NCBI GenBank assembly: GCA_016931015.1
Contig: JAFGFP010000124.1
Location: 1-5,522, forward strand
DNA length: 5,522 nt
Direction of reading: 5' to 3'
Origin: Dehalococcoidales bacterium
GTDB lineage: Bacteria; Chloroflexota; Dehalococcoidia; Dehalococcoidales; UBA5760
Below are positions 1-5,522 of this stretch, piece by piece. Position 1 is the first letter of the stretch. Each line of letters starts with the position of its first letter. A model generated the notes under the pieces. It saw nothing but the letters and a program-made list of their open reading frames with translations. It made no database searches and was not told the origin of the DNA. A program made the translations under genes and the position numbers.

Positions 1-65
1 ACCAGTATCGCCAGCACGAAGATAATAGCGATTATGATAAAGGGGACTCTATTTCTTCTGGCCAT
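1..65 (-). CDS. N-terminus of a membrane protein, cut by the window edge
   Basis: An ATG at 65-63 opens a frame that runs without a stop to base 1, giving only about 21 codons. The peptide starts MARRNRVPFIII and continues with Ala, Ile, Phe, Val and Leu. It is a short basic stretch followed by an uninterrupted hydrophobic run, which is the pattern of a signal anchor or first transmembrane helix with a cytoplasmic N-terminus. A purine-rich GAAAGG sits 5 bases before the ATG. The first 17 bases overlap the 3' end of the CCA-enzyme gene in another frame, suggesting translational coupling in one transcript. The family cannot be settled from 21 residues. SecD-type translocase subunits often begin this way, but so do many lipid-anchored or transport proteins, so I give no name. 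Confidence 0.6.
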   Translation of the reverse strand, partial: MARRNRVPFIIIAIIFVLAIL

Positions 66-1629
66 GCCCGCCTTTCTTCTTTAGCGAAAGACACTGGCCG
101 AAGTAGGCCAGGGCCTCGTCTCTATTGCTGATTTCACCCGATGCCTGGGCCTCGCGTACCGCTTCCAGAAGCTCCCCGATGCGGGGGCCGGGGCGGAGAC
201 CGAAAAGGCTGATAAGGTCGTGGCCGCTGACCAGCCGGGGCGGCCTGACCAGTTTCTCTTCCTGGAAGCGCTTGGTGAGGACATAGTCCACCAGCTGGGT
301 GTGCTCCCGCCAGTTATCCGGCTCAAGCCGGGGCCCCCTGGTAGCCAGGTGGTCGGCCAGGCTCAGGAATAAGATATCGATACCGGCGTCTCCGGTATCG
401 CGAAAGTAGCGGTAGATAGCCCGCGCCGAGGGCGGCCCGCTCTGGCTCATCTGGGTCGGCCTCAGGTGATACCTCACCAGGGCCTCGGTTAGCTTTATCT
501 CACGGCTGCTGAAGCGGAGCCGCTCCAGGATAGCGACCGTGATATCGGCCCCGGCTTGAGCGTGCCCCAGAAAGCGCATGCGGCCGTCGGCTTCGATGGT
601 CTTTGCTTGCGGCTTGGCGACGTCGTGAAGCAGCGCCGCCAGCTTGAGCAGTATCCGTCGCGTGCTGCCGCTGCTTACCGGCCGGCTGAAGTGTTCTTCC
701 AGTCGGGCATTCCAGGGAATAGCCGCCCGGACCTTATCATTAGCGTAGGGCCAGCCCCCCTCCCCGAGCACGAAGCCCGCCGCCGCCACGGCATTCAGGC
801 TGTGGCTTAAGACGTCCCAGAAGTGCTCCTTGGGCTGGCTGACTCCCCTGGCCAGCGCCAGCTCCGGGATTAGGGCCGTGAGCAGCCCCAGCCCGTCGAG
901 GTGGCTGAGGACTTTCCCCGAGCCGGGCAGCGCAAGCAACCGCACCAGCTCTTCTCTCAAACGCTCACCGGCGACGCTGGCTAGCAGGTGACAGTGGCGC
1001 TCTATCAGGGCCTCGGTCTCGCTTTCGATAGCGAAACCGAGCTGGTAAGCGAGACGTACCCCCCTGAGCAAGCGGGCGGCATCCGTAGTGAAGGCTGAGG
1101 GTGCGACCACCCGGATAGTGCCCTGACGGAGGTCGCTCAGGCCCCCGAAGGGGTCGATAAGGGGCGCTTCGGTCCAACGGCCCAGCTCAAGCGCCACGGC
1201 GTCTATGGTAAAATCGCGCCGGGCGAGGTCGGCTTCGATATTTCCCCCGACCAGCGAGGAGAAATCAATCTCCCACTGCTTACCGGCCGGGCCGCCAGCC
1301 TCTCCCGTCAGGATTACCCGGCCCACCCGGTTTTCTTCATCGAGCCGGACGTACTTGCCCCCGAAGGCGGTAGCTACCCGGGAGGCAACCTCCAGAGCAT
1401 CGCCCTCCAGGGCAATATCAATATCCCCCGTCTCTCGGGAAAGGAGCACATCGCGGATAAGGCCGCCGACCAGGTAGGCCCGGGGGCCCTGACCGCTAAG
1501 AAAGTCGCGCACTCTGTTTAGAAGCGCGGCCAGACCGGGCTCGACCAGGCTGCCGAAAAGGTCGCCGGGGGCCTTCTCCCCGATATCCATACGTTCACTC
1601 TTGCTTTTAGTGCTGGTTGGAAACTGCAT
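49..1629 (-). CDS. cca: CCA-adding-type tRNA nucleotidyltransferase with HD domain
   Basis: This is a class II nucleotidyltransferase of the poly(A) polymerase/CCA enzyme family, expected to build or repair the 3' CCA end of tRNAs in the cytoplasm. In the 526-residue product, YLVGGLIRD (52-60) is the head motif and D69-I-D71 supplies the metal-binding aspartates. RRDFTIDAVA follows at 137-146, DPFGGLSDL at 159-167, and the nucleotide-template region TDAARLLRGVR at 182-192. The C-terminal half has an HD hydrolase signature: H276, the pair H335-D336 (LLHDVAKP) and H356. A loop of about 40 residues lies between H276 and H335. The position before D183, usually Glu in this family, is Thr here. CC-only, A-only and poly(A) enzymes look alike, so exact activity is inferred. 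The start is uncertain: ATG at 1629 has almost no spacer after a GAG, whereas ATG at 1590 (residue 14) has GAG 7 bases upstream. Both precede the conserved domain. Confidence 0.9.
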   Translation of the reverse strand: MQFPTSTKSKSERMDIGEKAPGDLFGSLVEPGLAALLNRVRDFLSGQGPRAYLVGGLIRDVLLSRETGDIDIALEGDALEVASRVATAFGGKYVRLDEENRVGRVILTGEAGGPAGKQWEIDFSSLVGGNIEADLARRDFTIDAVALELGRWTEAPLIDPFGGLSDLRQGTIRVVAPSAFTTDAARLLRGVRLAYQLGFAIESETEALIERHCHLLASVAGERLREELVRLLALPGSGKVLSHLDGLGLLTALIPELALARGVSQPKEHFWDVLSHSLNAVAAAGFVLGEGGWPYANDKVRAAIPWNARLEEHFSRPVSSGSTRRILLKLAALLHDVAKPQAKTIEADGRMRFLGHAQAGADITVAILERLRFSSREIKLTEALVRYHLRPTQMSQSGPPSARAIYRYFRDTGDAGIDILFLSLADHLATRGPRLEPDNWREHTQLVDYVLTKRFQEEKLVRPPRLVSGHDLISLFGLRPGPRIGELLEAVREAQASGEISNRDEALAYFGQCLSLKKKGGHGQKK

Positions 1630-1691
1630 TCTCTAACTGCTACGCGGTATAACCCCGGCCCCACCCACGCCCGATACTCGTCTAAGGATAA

Positions 1692-1721
1692 ACTATACTA
1701 CACAAGCCGCACCTTTAGCAA
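1692..1721 (-). promoter_or_regulatory. Candidate sigma-70 promoter for the CCA-enzyme gene
   Basis: On the minus strand, TTGCTA (1721-1716) and TATAGT (1697-1692) are separated by 18 bases. They resemble -35 and -10 boxes, with the -10 differing from TATAAT at one position. Initiation would fall near 1685, giving a leader of roughly 55 bases before the ATG at 1629. The -35 box is only a partial match, so this is a candidate. Confidence 0.45.
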
Positions 1722-1745
1722 GGACGCCGTAACTGGCATGGTTCA

Positions 1746-1761
1746 GGGTCGATAAAGACCC
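1746..1761. repeat. Inverted repeat between the divergent promoters
   Basis: GGGTC (1746-1750) and GACCC (1757-1761) form a perfect 5-base inverted repeat around a 6-base centre, GATAAA. It lies about 30 bases upstream of the plus-strand -35 box and about 25 bases from the minus-strand -35 box. No T run follows on either strand, which argues against a terminator and leaves a protein-binding site as the likelier role. A smaller palindrome, GTATCATAC, is at 1771-1779. Function is inference. Confidence 0.3.
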
Positions 1762-1790
1762 CGAGCTAAGGTATCATACTGTTTTGCCTA

Positions 1791-1819
1791 TTGACATCTG
1801 GCAAATAAAGTGCTAAAGT
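1791..1819 (+). promoter_or_regulatory. Strong sigma-70-like promoter of the small HTH gene
   Basis: A perfect -35 hexamer TTGACA (1791-1796), an exact 17-base spacer and a -10 box TAAAGT (1814-1819) are present. TG at 1811-1812 adds an extended -10 (TGC before the hexamer). Initiation would fall near 1826, giving a leader of about 24 bases to the ATG at 1850. AGGGGG at 1836-1841, 8 bases before that ATG, serves as the ribosome binding site. This is the best promoter match I find in the window. Confidence 0.75.
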
Positions 1820-1820
1820 G
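1806..1820 (+). repeat. Tandem TAAAGTG direct repeat over the -10 box
   Basis: TAAAGTG occurs at 1806-1812 and again at 1814-1820, one base apart, so the period is 8. The second copy contains the -10 hexamer. Such a repeat could be a binding site for a repressor, possibly the HTH protein encoded just downstream, but nothing in the sequence proves it. Confidence 0.35.
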
Positions 1821-1849
1821 TCGTCAGCAGTCGCCAGGGGGTAGTCGTT

Positions 1850-2158
1850 ATGATAGTCAAGACGAGAATCTTCGAGCTCAGTAACAATAGCTACAAGAAC
1901 ATGTCCCAGCTGGCTCAGGCGATGGGCATCTCGGTGAGTCAGATATACCGGGTTCGCGAGGGCAAGCGCGGCATCAACCAGAAGTTCATCGTGGGGGCGA
2001 TTAAGGCCTTCCCCGACTACCGCCTCGGCGAGCTCTTCTACCTGGCCCCTGAGGCGGAGGAAGTAGCGGCGGCGCCGGATAGTAAGCGTGTCTGGGAAGG
2101 ACTCGGCCAGGCCGAGCGGCGCTATACCGGCCCCTTGACCCGGAGCGCCACTACTTAG
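1850..2158 (+). CDS. Small helix-turn-helix protein, probable DNA-binding regulator
   Basis: The 102-residue product has one recognisable domain. Residues 18-38 read as a helix-turn-helix: MSQLAQAM forms the first helix, GIS the turn, and VSQIYRVRE the recognition helix, followed by G38. This is the Cro/C1 (XRE)-like pattern. Residues 40-65 (K/R-rich, then IVGAIKAFPDYRLGELFY) match the following helices of that fold. The tail from about 66 is Ala-, Glu- and Arg-rich and probably disordered. There is no signal peptide or membrane segment, so it should act in the cytoplasm. It is a single-gene unit with its own strong promoter, opposite in direction to both flanking genes, and ends 6 bases from the priA stop. 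Target and function are unknown; autoregulation is a guess from repeats in its promoter. I recall similar short proteins in Dehalococcoidia genomes, but no named family. Confidence 0.85.
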   Translation: MIVKTRIFELSNNSYKNMSQLAQAMGISVSQIYRVREGKRGINQKFIVGAIKAFPDYRLGELFYLAPEAEEVAAAPDSKRVWEGLGQAERRYTGPLTRSATT

Positions 2159-2164
2159 TCGGCC

Positions 2165-4600
2165 TTAGGTCAGGCCTACCGGGTCGATATCTATCGTCCA
2201 GCCCGGCGGTATCGGTATCGCGGCCAGAAAGGATGATAACCCGCTACCGCGCAGGATGAGCTGCCAGCGAAACCTGCCCCGCAGCCGGTGGATAAAGGCC
2301 GGCGCCGGCCCGATTAAGCTTATATTGTCTAGCCCCTGGGAATCTATTTCTTCAGTGAGGCGCTGCTTCATCCTTTCCGCCTCGCGCTGGCCGAGGGTGT
2401 CGTTGGTGTGGTGGTAGGTAAGGCAGGCAAGCTTACGGAACGGCGGGTTAGCAAACTGGCGGCGGTAGTCTATCTCCTGCTGGTAGAAGAGGGCGTAATC
2501 GTGCCTGGCGGCGGCCTGAATTGCGTAGTTCTCGGGAAAGTAGGTCTGGATGACGACCCGTCCCCCCAGGCTACCCCGCCCGGCCCGGCCCAGTACCTGA
2601 GAGAGTAGCTGAAAGGTTCTCTCCCCGGCCCGAAAGTCGGGCAGGTTCAGGCTAGTGTCGGCGTTAACCACCCCCACCAGGGTTACCAGGGGTAAGTCCA
2701 GGCCCTTGGCAATCATCTGCGTGCCGACCAGGATGTCGGCCTCATGGTTACGGAACCGGTTCAGTATCTTAAGGTGAGCGTCTTTTTCCCTGGTGGCATC
2801 GCTATCCCAGCGGAGCAGCTTTGCTCCGGGGAAGCTCTCCTGGGCCAGCTGGGCCAGCTTCTGGGTGCCGGTGCCCAGGAACTTGATGCGCCGGCTCGAG
2901 CAGCGGGGGCAGACTTGGGGAACCGGACTCCGGTAGTTACACTGGTGGCAGGCCAGCACGTCCTCGTCGAGGTGGTAGGTCAGCACCACCTCGCAGCGCC
3001 GGCAGCGGAGCACGTAGCCGCAGTTACGGCACTGAACGAAGGTGGCGCCGCCCCGGCGGTTGAGAAAGAGCATCACCTGCTCGCGGTTGGCGATGGCCTC
3101 GGTAGTGGCCTGGGAGAGGGCGCGGCTGAAGATGCTCCGGTTACCGGCCTTGAGTTCCTTTCTCATATCGACGACCTCGACCTGAGGCAGGGGCGAGCCT
3201 TCGTTGGGAACCACCCTCTCCGGGAGCTGAAGGAGGTGATAGTCGCCGCGCTGGGCGTGGTAGAAGCTCTCGACATCGGGGGTGGCGCTCCCGAGCACGA
3301 CGGTGGCTCCGGCCAATTCCGCCAGCTTCAGAGCCACGTCACGGGCATGATAGCGCGGCGCCCTATCCGGCTGCTTATAGCTCCACTCGTGTTCTTCATC
3401 GATAATAATCAGACCCAGGTCGGGTTGGGGGGCGAAAACGGCGCTACGCGGGCCGATAACGACATCGCACTCTCCGTTCCGTATCCGCTGCCACTCATCG
3501 AACTGCTCCCCCAGAGAAAGCTTACTGTGCAGGACGGCCACCCGGTGCGGGAAGCGGGCGCTAAAGCGCTCTATGGTCTGCGGGGTAAGGCTAATCTCGG
3601 GGACGAGGACGATGCCCTTCTTCCCCCACCCGACCGCCTGCGCCAGGGCCTGTAGGTAGACCTCGGTCTTACCGCTTCCGGTAACCCCGTGCAGCAGAAA
3701 GACCCCCGGCTTCCCCCCGGCCCGCAGCGCCGAGGTTATCCGCTCCAGGGCCGATTTCTGGGTCGCTGTTAAGGTTAGCGGCGCCGACGGCGGGGTGGCT
3801 GCCTGGCGGGAGAGCGGGTCGCGCCTTACCTCGATTTGCTCAACTTTTATAAGACCTTTGCTCACCAGGGCATCGGCTGTGGCTTTAGTGCCGCCAACCG
3901 CGCTTCGGGCTTCCGCCCAGGGTACGGGGTAGGACTGCCGCGCTATAAAGCTGAGCAGGGCCGCCTGTTTTCCGGCACGTTTCTTGCGCAGTTCGTCTAT
4001 CGCCCGCTCGATTTCATGGGGGGCTATCGCCGGGCTGAGGTGGGGTTCCAGCCGGGGTTTTACCCGGGCCGCCGCCAGCTCGTAGTCCCTTACCGCCAGC
4101 CCCCGCCGCACCAGTTGGGAAGATGCGAGCTGGGCCTGCTTCTTACCCAGGGCCTTCTCCAGCTCCCTAAGGCTGACCCGGCCCCGGGCGCGAATCAAAT
4201 CGAGGGCTTGCTTCTGCTCCTGGGGTAGAGAGCTTAAGTCGCTTTCTTGGAGAGACGGCGATGCCGAGAGATAGGTGGTGAGACTGCGTTTAAAGCCCGG
4301 GGGCAGCATCAGGGCCACCGCCTCGAAGAAGGGGGAGAGGTAATACTCGCTCAGCCAGCGCGCCAGCGACACCTGGTGGGGGGACAATAAGGGGCGGCGC
4401 TCGATAAGGCCGGCTATCTCCCGCGTCTCGATGTCCGGGGGAGTGCCGCTTAAGGATAAGACGACGCCCTGAAGCTTTCTTTCGCCGAAGGGGACCCATA
4501 CCGCCTGCCCGACCTCGATATCCAAACCGGGCGGGACGGCATAGCTGAAGGCGAGACGCCGGGCCGCTGGAGAGTTGACACTAACCTCGGCATACTCCAT
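2165..4600 (-). CDS. priA: Primosomal protein N' (replication restart helicase PriA)
   Basis: PriA is a 3'-to-5' superfamily 2 helicase that recognises stalled forks and starts replisome reloading. In the 811-residue product (from ATG 4600), residues 1-105 fit the N-terminal fork-binding domain and about 120-185 a winged helix. The helicase core shows Walker A GVTGSGKT (305-312), LVPEISLTPQ (332-341), DEEH (401-404) and GSATP (437-441). Later motifs are GTQMIAKG (626-633) and QVLGRAGRG (668-676). Eight cysteines in four CxxC pairs (524/527, 533/536, 551/554, 564/567) form the two-zinc module. The C-terminal domain includes GPAPA and RFRWQLI near 764-782. Length is slightly above the E. coli protein, and all key motifs are intact. 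A longer reading from TTG at 4615 lacks a ribosome site; ATG 4600 has GGAG 6 bases upstream. The gene follows rplS by 27 bases and is probably cotranscribed with it. Confidence 0.96.
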   Translation of the reverse strand: MEYAEVSVNSPAARRLAFSYAVPPGLDIEVGQAVWVPFGERKLQGVVLSLSGTPPDIETREIAGLIERRPLLSPHQVSLARWLSEYYLSPFFEAVALMLPPGFKRSLTTYLSASPSLQESDLSSLPQEQKQALDLIRARGRVSLRELEKALGKKQAQLASSQLVRRGLAVRDYELAAARVKPRLEPHLSPAIAPHEIERAIDELRKKRAGKQAALLSFIARQSYPVPWAEARSAVGGTKATADALVSKGLIKVEQIEVRRDPLSRQAATPPSAPLTLTATQKSALERITSALRAGGKPGVFLLHGVTGSGKTEVYLQALAQAVGWGKKGIVLVPEISLTPQTIERFSARFPHRVAVLHSKLSLGEQFDEWQRIRNGECDVVIGPRSAVFAPQPDLGLIIIDEEHEWSYKQPDRAPRYHARDVALKLAELAGATVVLGSATPDVESFYHAQRGDYHLLQLPERVVPNEGSPLPQVEVVDMRKELKAGNRSIFSRALSQATTEAIANREQVMLFLNRRGGATFVQCRNCGYVLRCRRCEVVLTYHLDEDVLACHQCNYRSPVPQVCPRCSSRRIKFLGTGTQKLAQLAQESFPGAKLLRWDSDATREKDAHLKILNRFRNHEADILVGTQMIAKGLDLPLVTLVGVVNADTSLNLPDFRAGERTFQLLSQVLGRAGRGSLGGRVVIQTYFPENYAIQAAARHDYALFYQQEIDYRRQFANPPFRKLACLTYHHTNDTLGQREAERMKQRLTEEIDSQGLDNISLIGPAPAFIHRLRGRFRWQLILRGSGLSSFLAAIPIPPGWTIDIDPVGLT

Positions 4601-4606
4601 CCCAGA

Positions 4607-4610
4607 CTCC
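4607..4610 (-). promoter_or_regulatory. Shine-Dalgarno site that decides the priA start
   Basis: On the minus strand GGAG lies at 4610-4607, 6 bases before ATG 4600, which is ideal spacing. The in-frame TTG at 4615 is preceded by ACGAAAGCCAGC, which has no ribosome-binding match. The shorter start is therefore preferred. Confidence 0.6.
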
Positions 4611-4627
4611 GGCAAGCTGGCTTTCGT

Positions 4628-5056
4628 CTAGTTCTCCTCGGTGCTTGGCTCCGGTTCGGGCTCCGGCTCTGGCTCCGGGACCGCTTCCGGCGTCTTCAGA
4701 GCCATCTCCTTCTTTTCCAGCCGCCTCTCCCTGAGGCGCGCCGTCTTGCCGCTGCGCCGGCGCAGGTAGTAGAGCTTGGCGCGGCGTACCTTACCATGCT
4801 GCTCTACCTCTACCTTCTCCAGTAACGGCGACTGGAAGAGAAAGGTACGCTCGACCCCGATACCGCGGGTGACCCGCCTCACGGTGAAGCTGCCGCCGTC
4901 AACGCCGCGGCGTACCTTGATGACCACCCCTTTGAAGGGCTGGATGCGCTCCTTATCGCCCTCTACCACCTTGACGTTGACCTTGACGGTATCGCCGGGG
5001 GCAAGATCCGGAATGTTAGGATTTAGTTTGACTTCAACCGGTAATGTCGTATTCAT
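4628..5056 (-). CDS. rplS: 50S ribosomal protein L19 with acidic Pro-Glu tail
   Basis: L19 is a large-subunit ribosomal protein at the interface with the 30S subunit. The 142-residue product carries the family core IPDLAPGDTVKVNVKVVEGD (15-34), then IQPFKGVVIKVRRG and FTVRRVTRGIGVERTF. SPLLEKVEVEQHGKVRRAKLYYLR follows, ending in a basic stretch near residue 117. Typical L19 proteins are about 115 residues. Here about 25 extra residues follow, containing five Pro-Glu dipeptides (127-136) and ending in STEEN, so an acidic tail is attached to a basic protein. The start ATG 5056 has GAGGGG at 5071-5066, 9 bases upstream. It lies 58 bases after trmD, the conserved bacterial order, and 27 bases before priA. 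Possible leader structures upstream suggest translational control, which is inferred. Confidence 0.97.
   Translation of the reverse strand: MNTTLPVEVKLNPNIPDLAPGDTVKVNVKVVEGDKERIQPFKGVVIKVRRGVDGGSFTVRRVTRGIGVERTFLFQSPLLEKVEVEQHGKVRRAKLYYLRRRSGKTARLRERRLEKKEMALKTPEAVPEPEPEPEPEPSTEEN
4649..4678 (-). repeat. Hexameric repeat coding for five Pro-Glu units in L19
   Basis: Five tandem 6-base units encode Pro-Glu, followed by one more Pro codon at 4648-4646. Pro codons vary (CCG, CCA, CCG, CCC, CCG) and one Glu codon is GAA instead of GAG. The array is therefore not a fresh identical expansion, and the peptide pattern appears to have been kept while the DNA diverged. Confidence 0.8.
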
Positions 5057-5059
5057 TAT

Positions 5060-5098
5060 TTAAGACCCCTCACTAGATTTAACGTCTCCAAGTCTTAA
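5060..5098 (-). promoter_or_regulatory. Inverted repeat enclosing the rplS ribosome binding site
   Basis: On the minus strand TTAAGAC (5098-5092) and GTCTTAA (5066-5060) are perfect 7-base complements separated by 25 bases. The GAGGGG ribosome site (5071-5066) lies at the inner edge of the downstream arm, and the arm covers most of the spacer before the start codon. If the stem forms in mRNA it could limit L19 translation. It is AU-rich with a wide loop, so stability is doubtful. Confidence 0.35.
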
Positions 5099-5122
5099 GG
5101 CCCATAGTGCCAGGCTAGGGCC
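5099..5122 (-). other. Hairpin spanning the trmD stop codon
   Basis: On the minus strand GGCCC-TAG (5122-5115) can pair with CTA-T-GGGCC (5107-5099). This gives 8 pairs with one bulged base and a 7-base loop; the trmD stop codon is in the stem. No U run follows, so it is not a standard terminator. It could be a pause, RNA-processing or stability element between trmD and rplS, or chance. Confidence 0.35.
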
Positions 5123-5522
5123 GGGTGCTTTCTACCAGCTGCCATTCCTCCGGGCTCAGTTCGGCCCGCTCCAGGAGCTCGGGGCGGCGTTCTAGGGTGC
5201 GCAGAACCGCTTGCTTACGCCGCCAGCGCGCAATCTGGGCGTGATTTCCCGAGAGCAGCACCCCGGGCACCGCCCAGCCCCGGTATACCTCAGGGCGGGT
5301 GTACTGCGGGTACTCCAGAAGCCCGGTGGCGTAGGAATCATCCTGCGCCGACTCCTCGGAGCCGAGCACCCCGGGCAGCAATCTGACCACCGCCTCGACG
5401 ACCACCATGGCGGCCAGCTCGCCGCCGCTTAACACATAGTCCCCGATGCTGATTTCGTCGGTGGCCAGATGCTCCCGCACCCGCTCGTCAACCCCCTCGT
5501 AGCGGCCGCAGATGAGAACCAG
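5115..5522 (-). CDS. trmD: tRNA (guanine37-N1)-methyltransferase TrmD, C-terminal part
   Basis: TrmD transfers methyl from S-adenosylmethionine to G37, next to the anticodon of certain tRNAs, and so prevents +1 frameshifting. The window holds the last 135 codons; the N-terminal part, about 100-115 residues, lies beyond the right edge. The fragment opens in the SPOUT knot with LICGRYEGVDERV (3-15), then EISIGDYVLSGGELAAM (23-39), the S-adenosylmethionine-binding region. R47 (VVRLLPGVLG) and D62 (QDDSY) are 15 residues apart, matching the spacing of the H. influenzae catalytic pair R154/D169. GLLEYPQYTRP and VPGVLLSGNHAQIARWR complete the tRNA-binding C-terminal region. Met or Val codons inside the fragment are not the real start, because the conserved sequence continues to the edge. 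It precedes rplS, as in many bacterial rpsP-rimM-trmD-rplS clusters, so rimM and rpsP may lie just outside. Confidence 0.97.
   Translation of the reverse strand: MVLICGRYEGVDERVREHLATDEISIGDYVLSGGELAAMVVVEAVVRLLPGVLGSEESAQDDSYATGLLEYPQYTRPEVYRGWAVPGVLLSGNHAQIARWRRKQAVLRTLERRPELLERAELSPEEWQLVESTRP

Noticed and set aside
1746..1761. The GGGTC/GACCC repeat read as a terminator or attenuator
   Set aside because: No U-rich run follows on either strand, and it lies upstream of both promoter candidates and not behind a gene.
2161..2176. GGCCT-N6-AGGCC inverted repeat at the priA/HTH convergence, considered as a bidirectional terminator
   Set aside because: The stem is only 5 pairs and no T run follows on either strand. 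It also overlaps the priA stop codon, so it may be chance.
2744..3655. 303-codon open frame on the plus strand opposite priA
   Set aside because: It lies wholly inside priA, which has every family motif on the other strand. The translation is rich in Gly, Ala, Val and Leu with no recognisable domain, as expected for an antisense shadow in GC-rich DNA.
3836..4228. 130-codon plus-strand open frame opposite the priA N-terminal region
   Set aside because: It is antisense to a confident gene, with no family resemblance, promoter or ribosome site of note.
4601..4615. Five-codon longer priA reading from a TTG start
   Set aside because: There is no ribosome-binding match before the TTG, whereas GGAG is ideally placed before the ATG at 4600.
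5115..5480. A complete short protein starting at the GTG at 5480
   Set aside because: The conserved TrmD sequence LICGRYEGVDER continues upstream in frame to the window edge, so the gene is truncated by the window and not short.

Overview
The window looks like ordinary chromosomal core DNA from a GC-rich bacterium (about 60% GC by eye). It carries four recognisable housekeeping genes on the minus strand, one small regulator-like gene on the plus strand, and the first codons of a sixth gene. My best lineage guess is Chloroflexota, class Dehalococcoidia or a relative. This rests on the look of the CCA-enzyme family, the small helix-turn-helix protein and frequent ATA isoleucine codons in a GC-rich background. 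It is recollection and inference, not a search result.

Layout from right to left, following minus-strand transcription. The 3' part of trmD (tRNA m1G37 methyltransferase) enters at the right edge. A 58-base gap with two abutting inverted repeats follows, then rplS (ribosomal protein L19) with an unusual acidic Pro-Glu tail. After 27 bases comes priA (primosomal helicase), which ends at 2165. The small plus-strand gene at 1850-2158 meets the end of priA with only 6 bases between the stop codons. It has its own promoter, which by sequence is the strongest in the window. It is divergent from a second minus-strand unit: a CCA-adding-type tRNA nucleotidyltransferase with an HD domain (49-1629), whose last codons overlap the start of a membrane protein (65 down past the left edge).

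Functionally, trmD-rplS is a classic translation pair, and priA follows it in apparent cotranscription, linking translation with replication restart. The CCA enzyme adds another tRNA-maturation function. The 220-base gap at 1630-1849 is the main regulatory region. It holds a promoter candidate on each strand, a perfect inverted repeat roughly midway between them, and a 7-base direct repeat over the -10 box of the small gene.

I see no mobile element, CRISPR array, tRNA or rRNA gene, and no convincing new multigene system. The points most worth a second look are the small helix-turn-helix gene with its repeat-bearing promoter, the structured trmD-rplS gap, the L19 tail, and the overlapping start of a membrane protein at the left edge.
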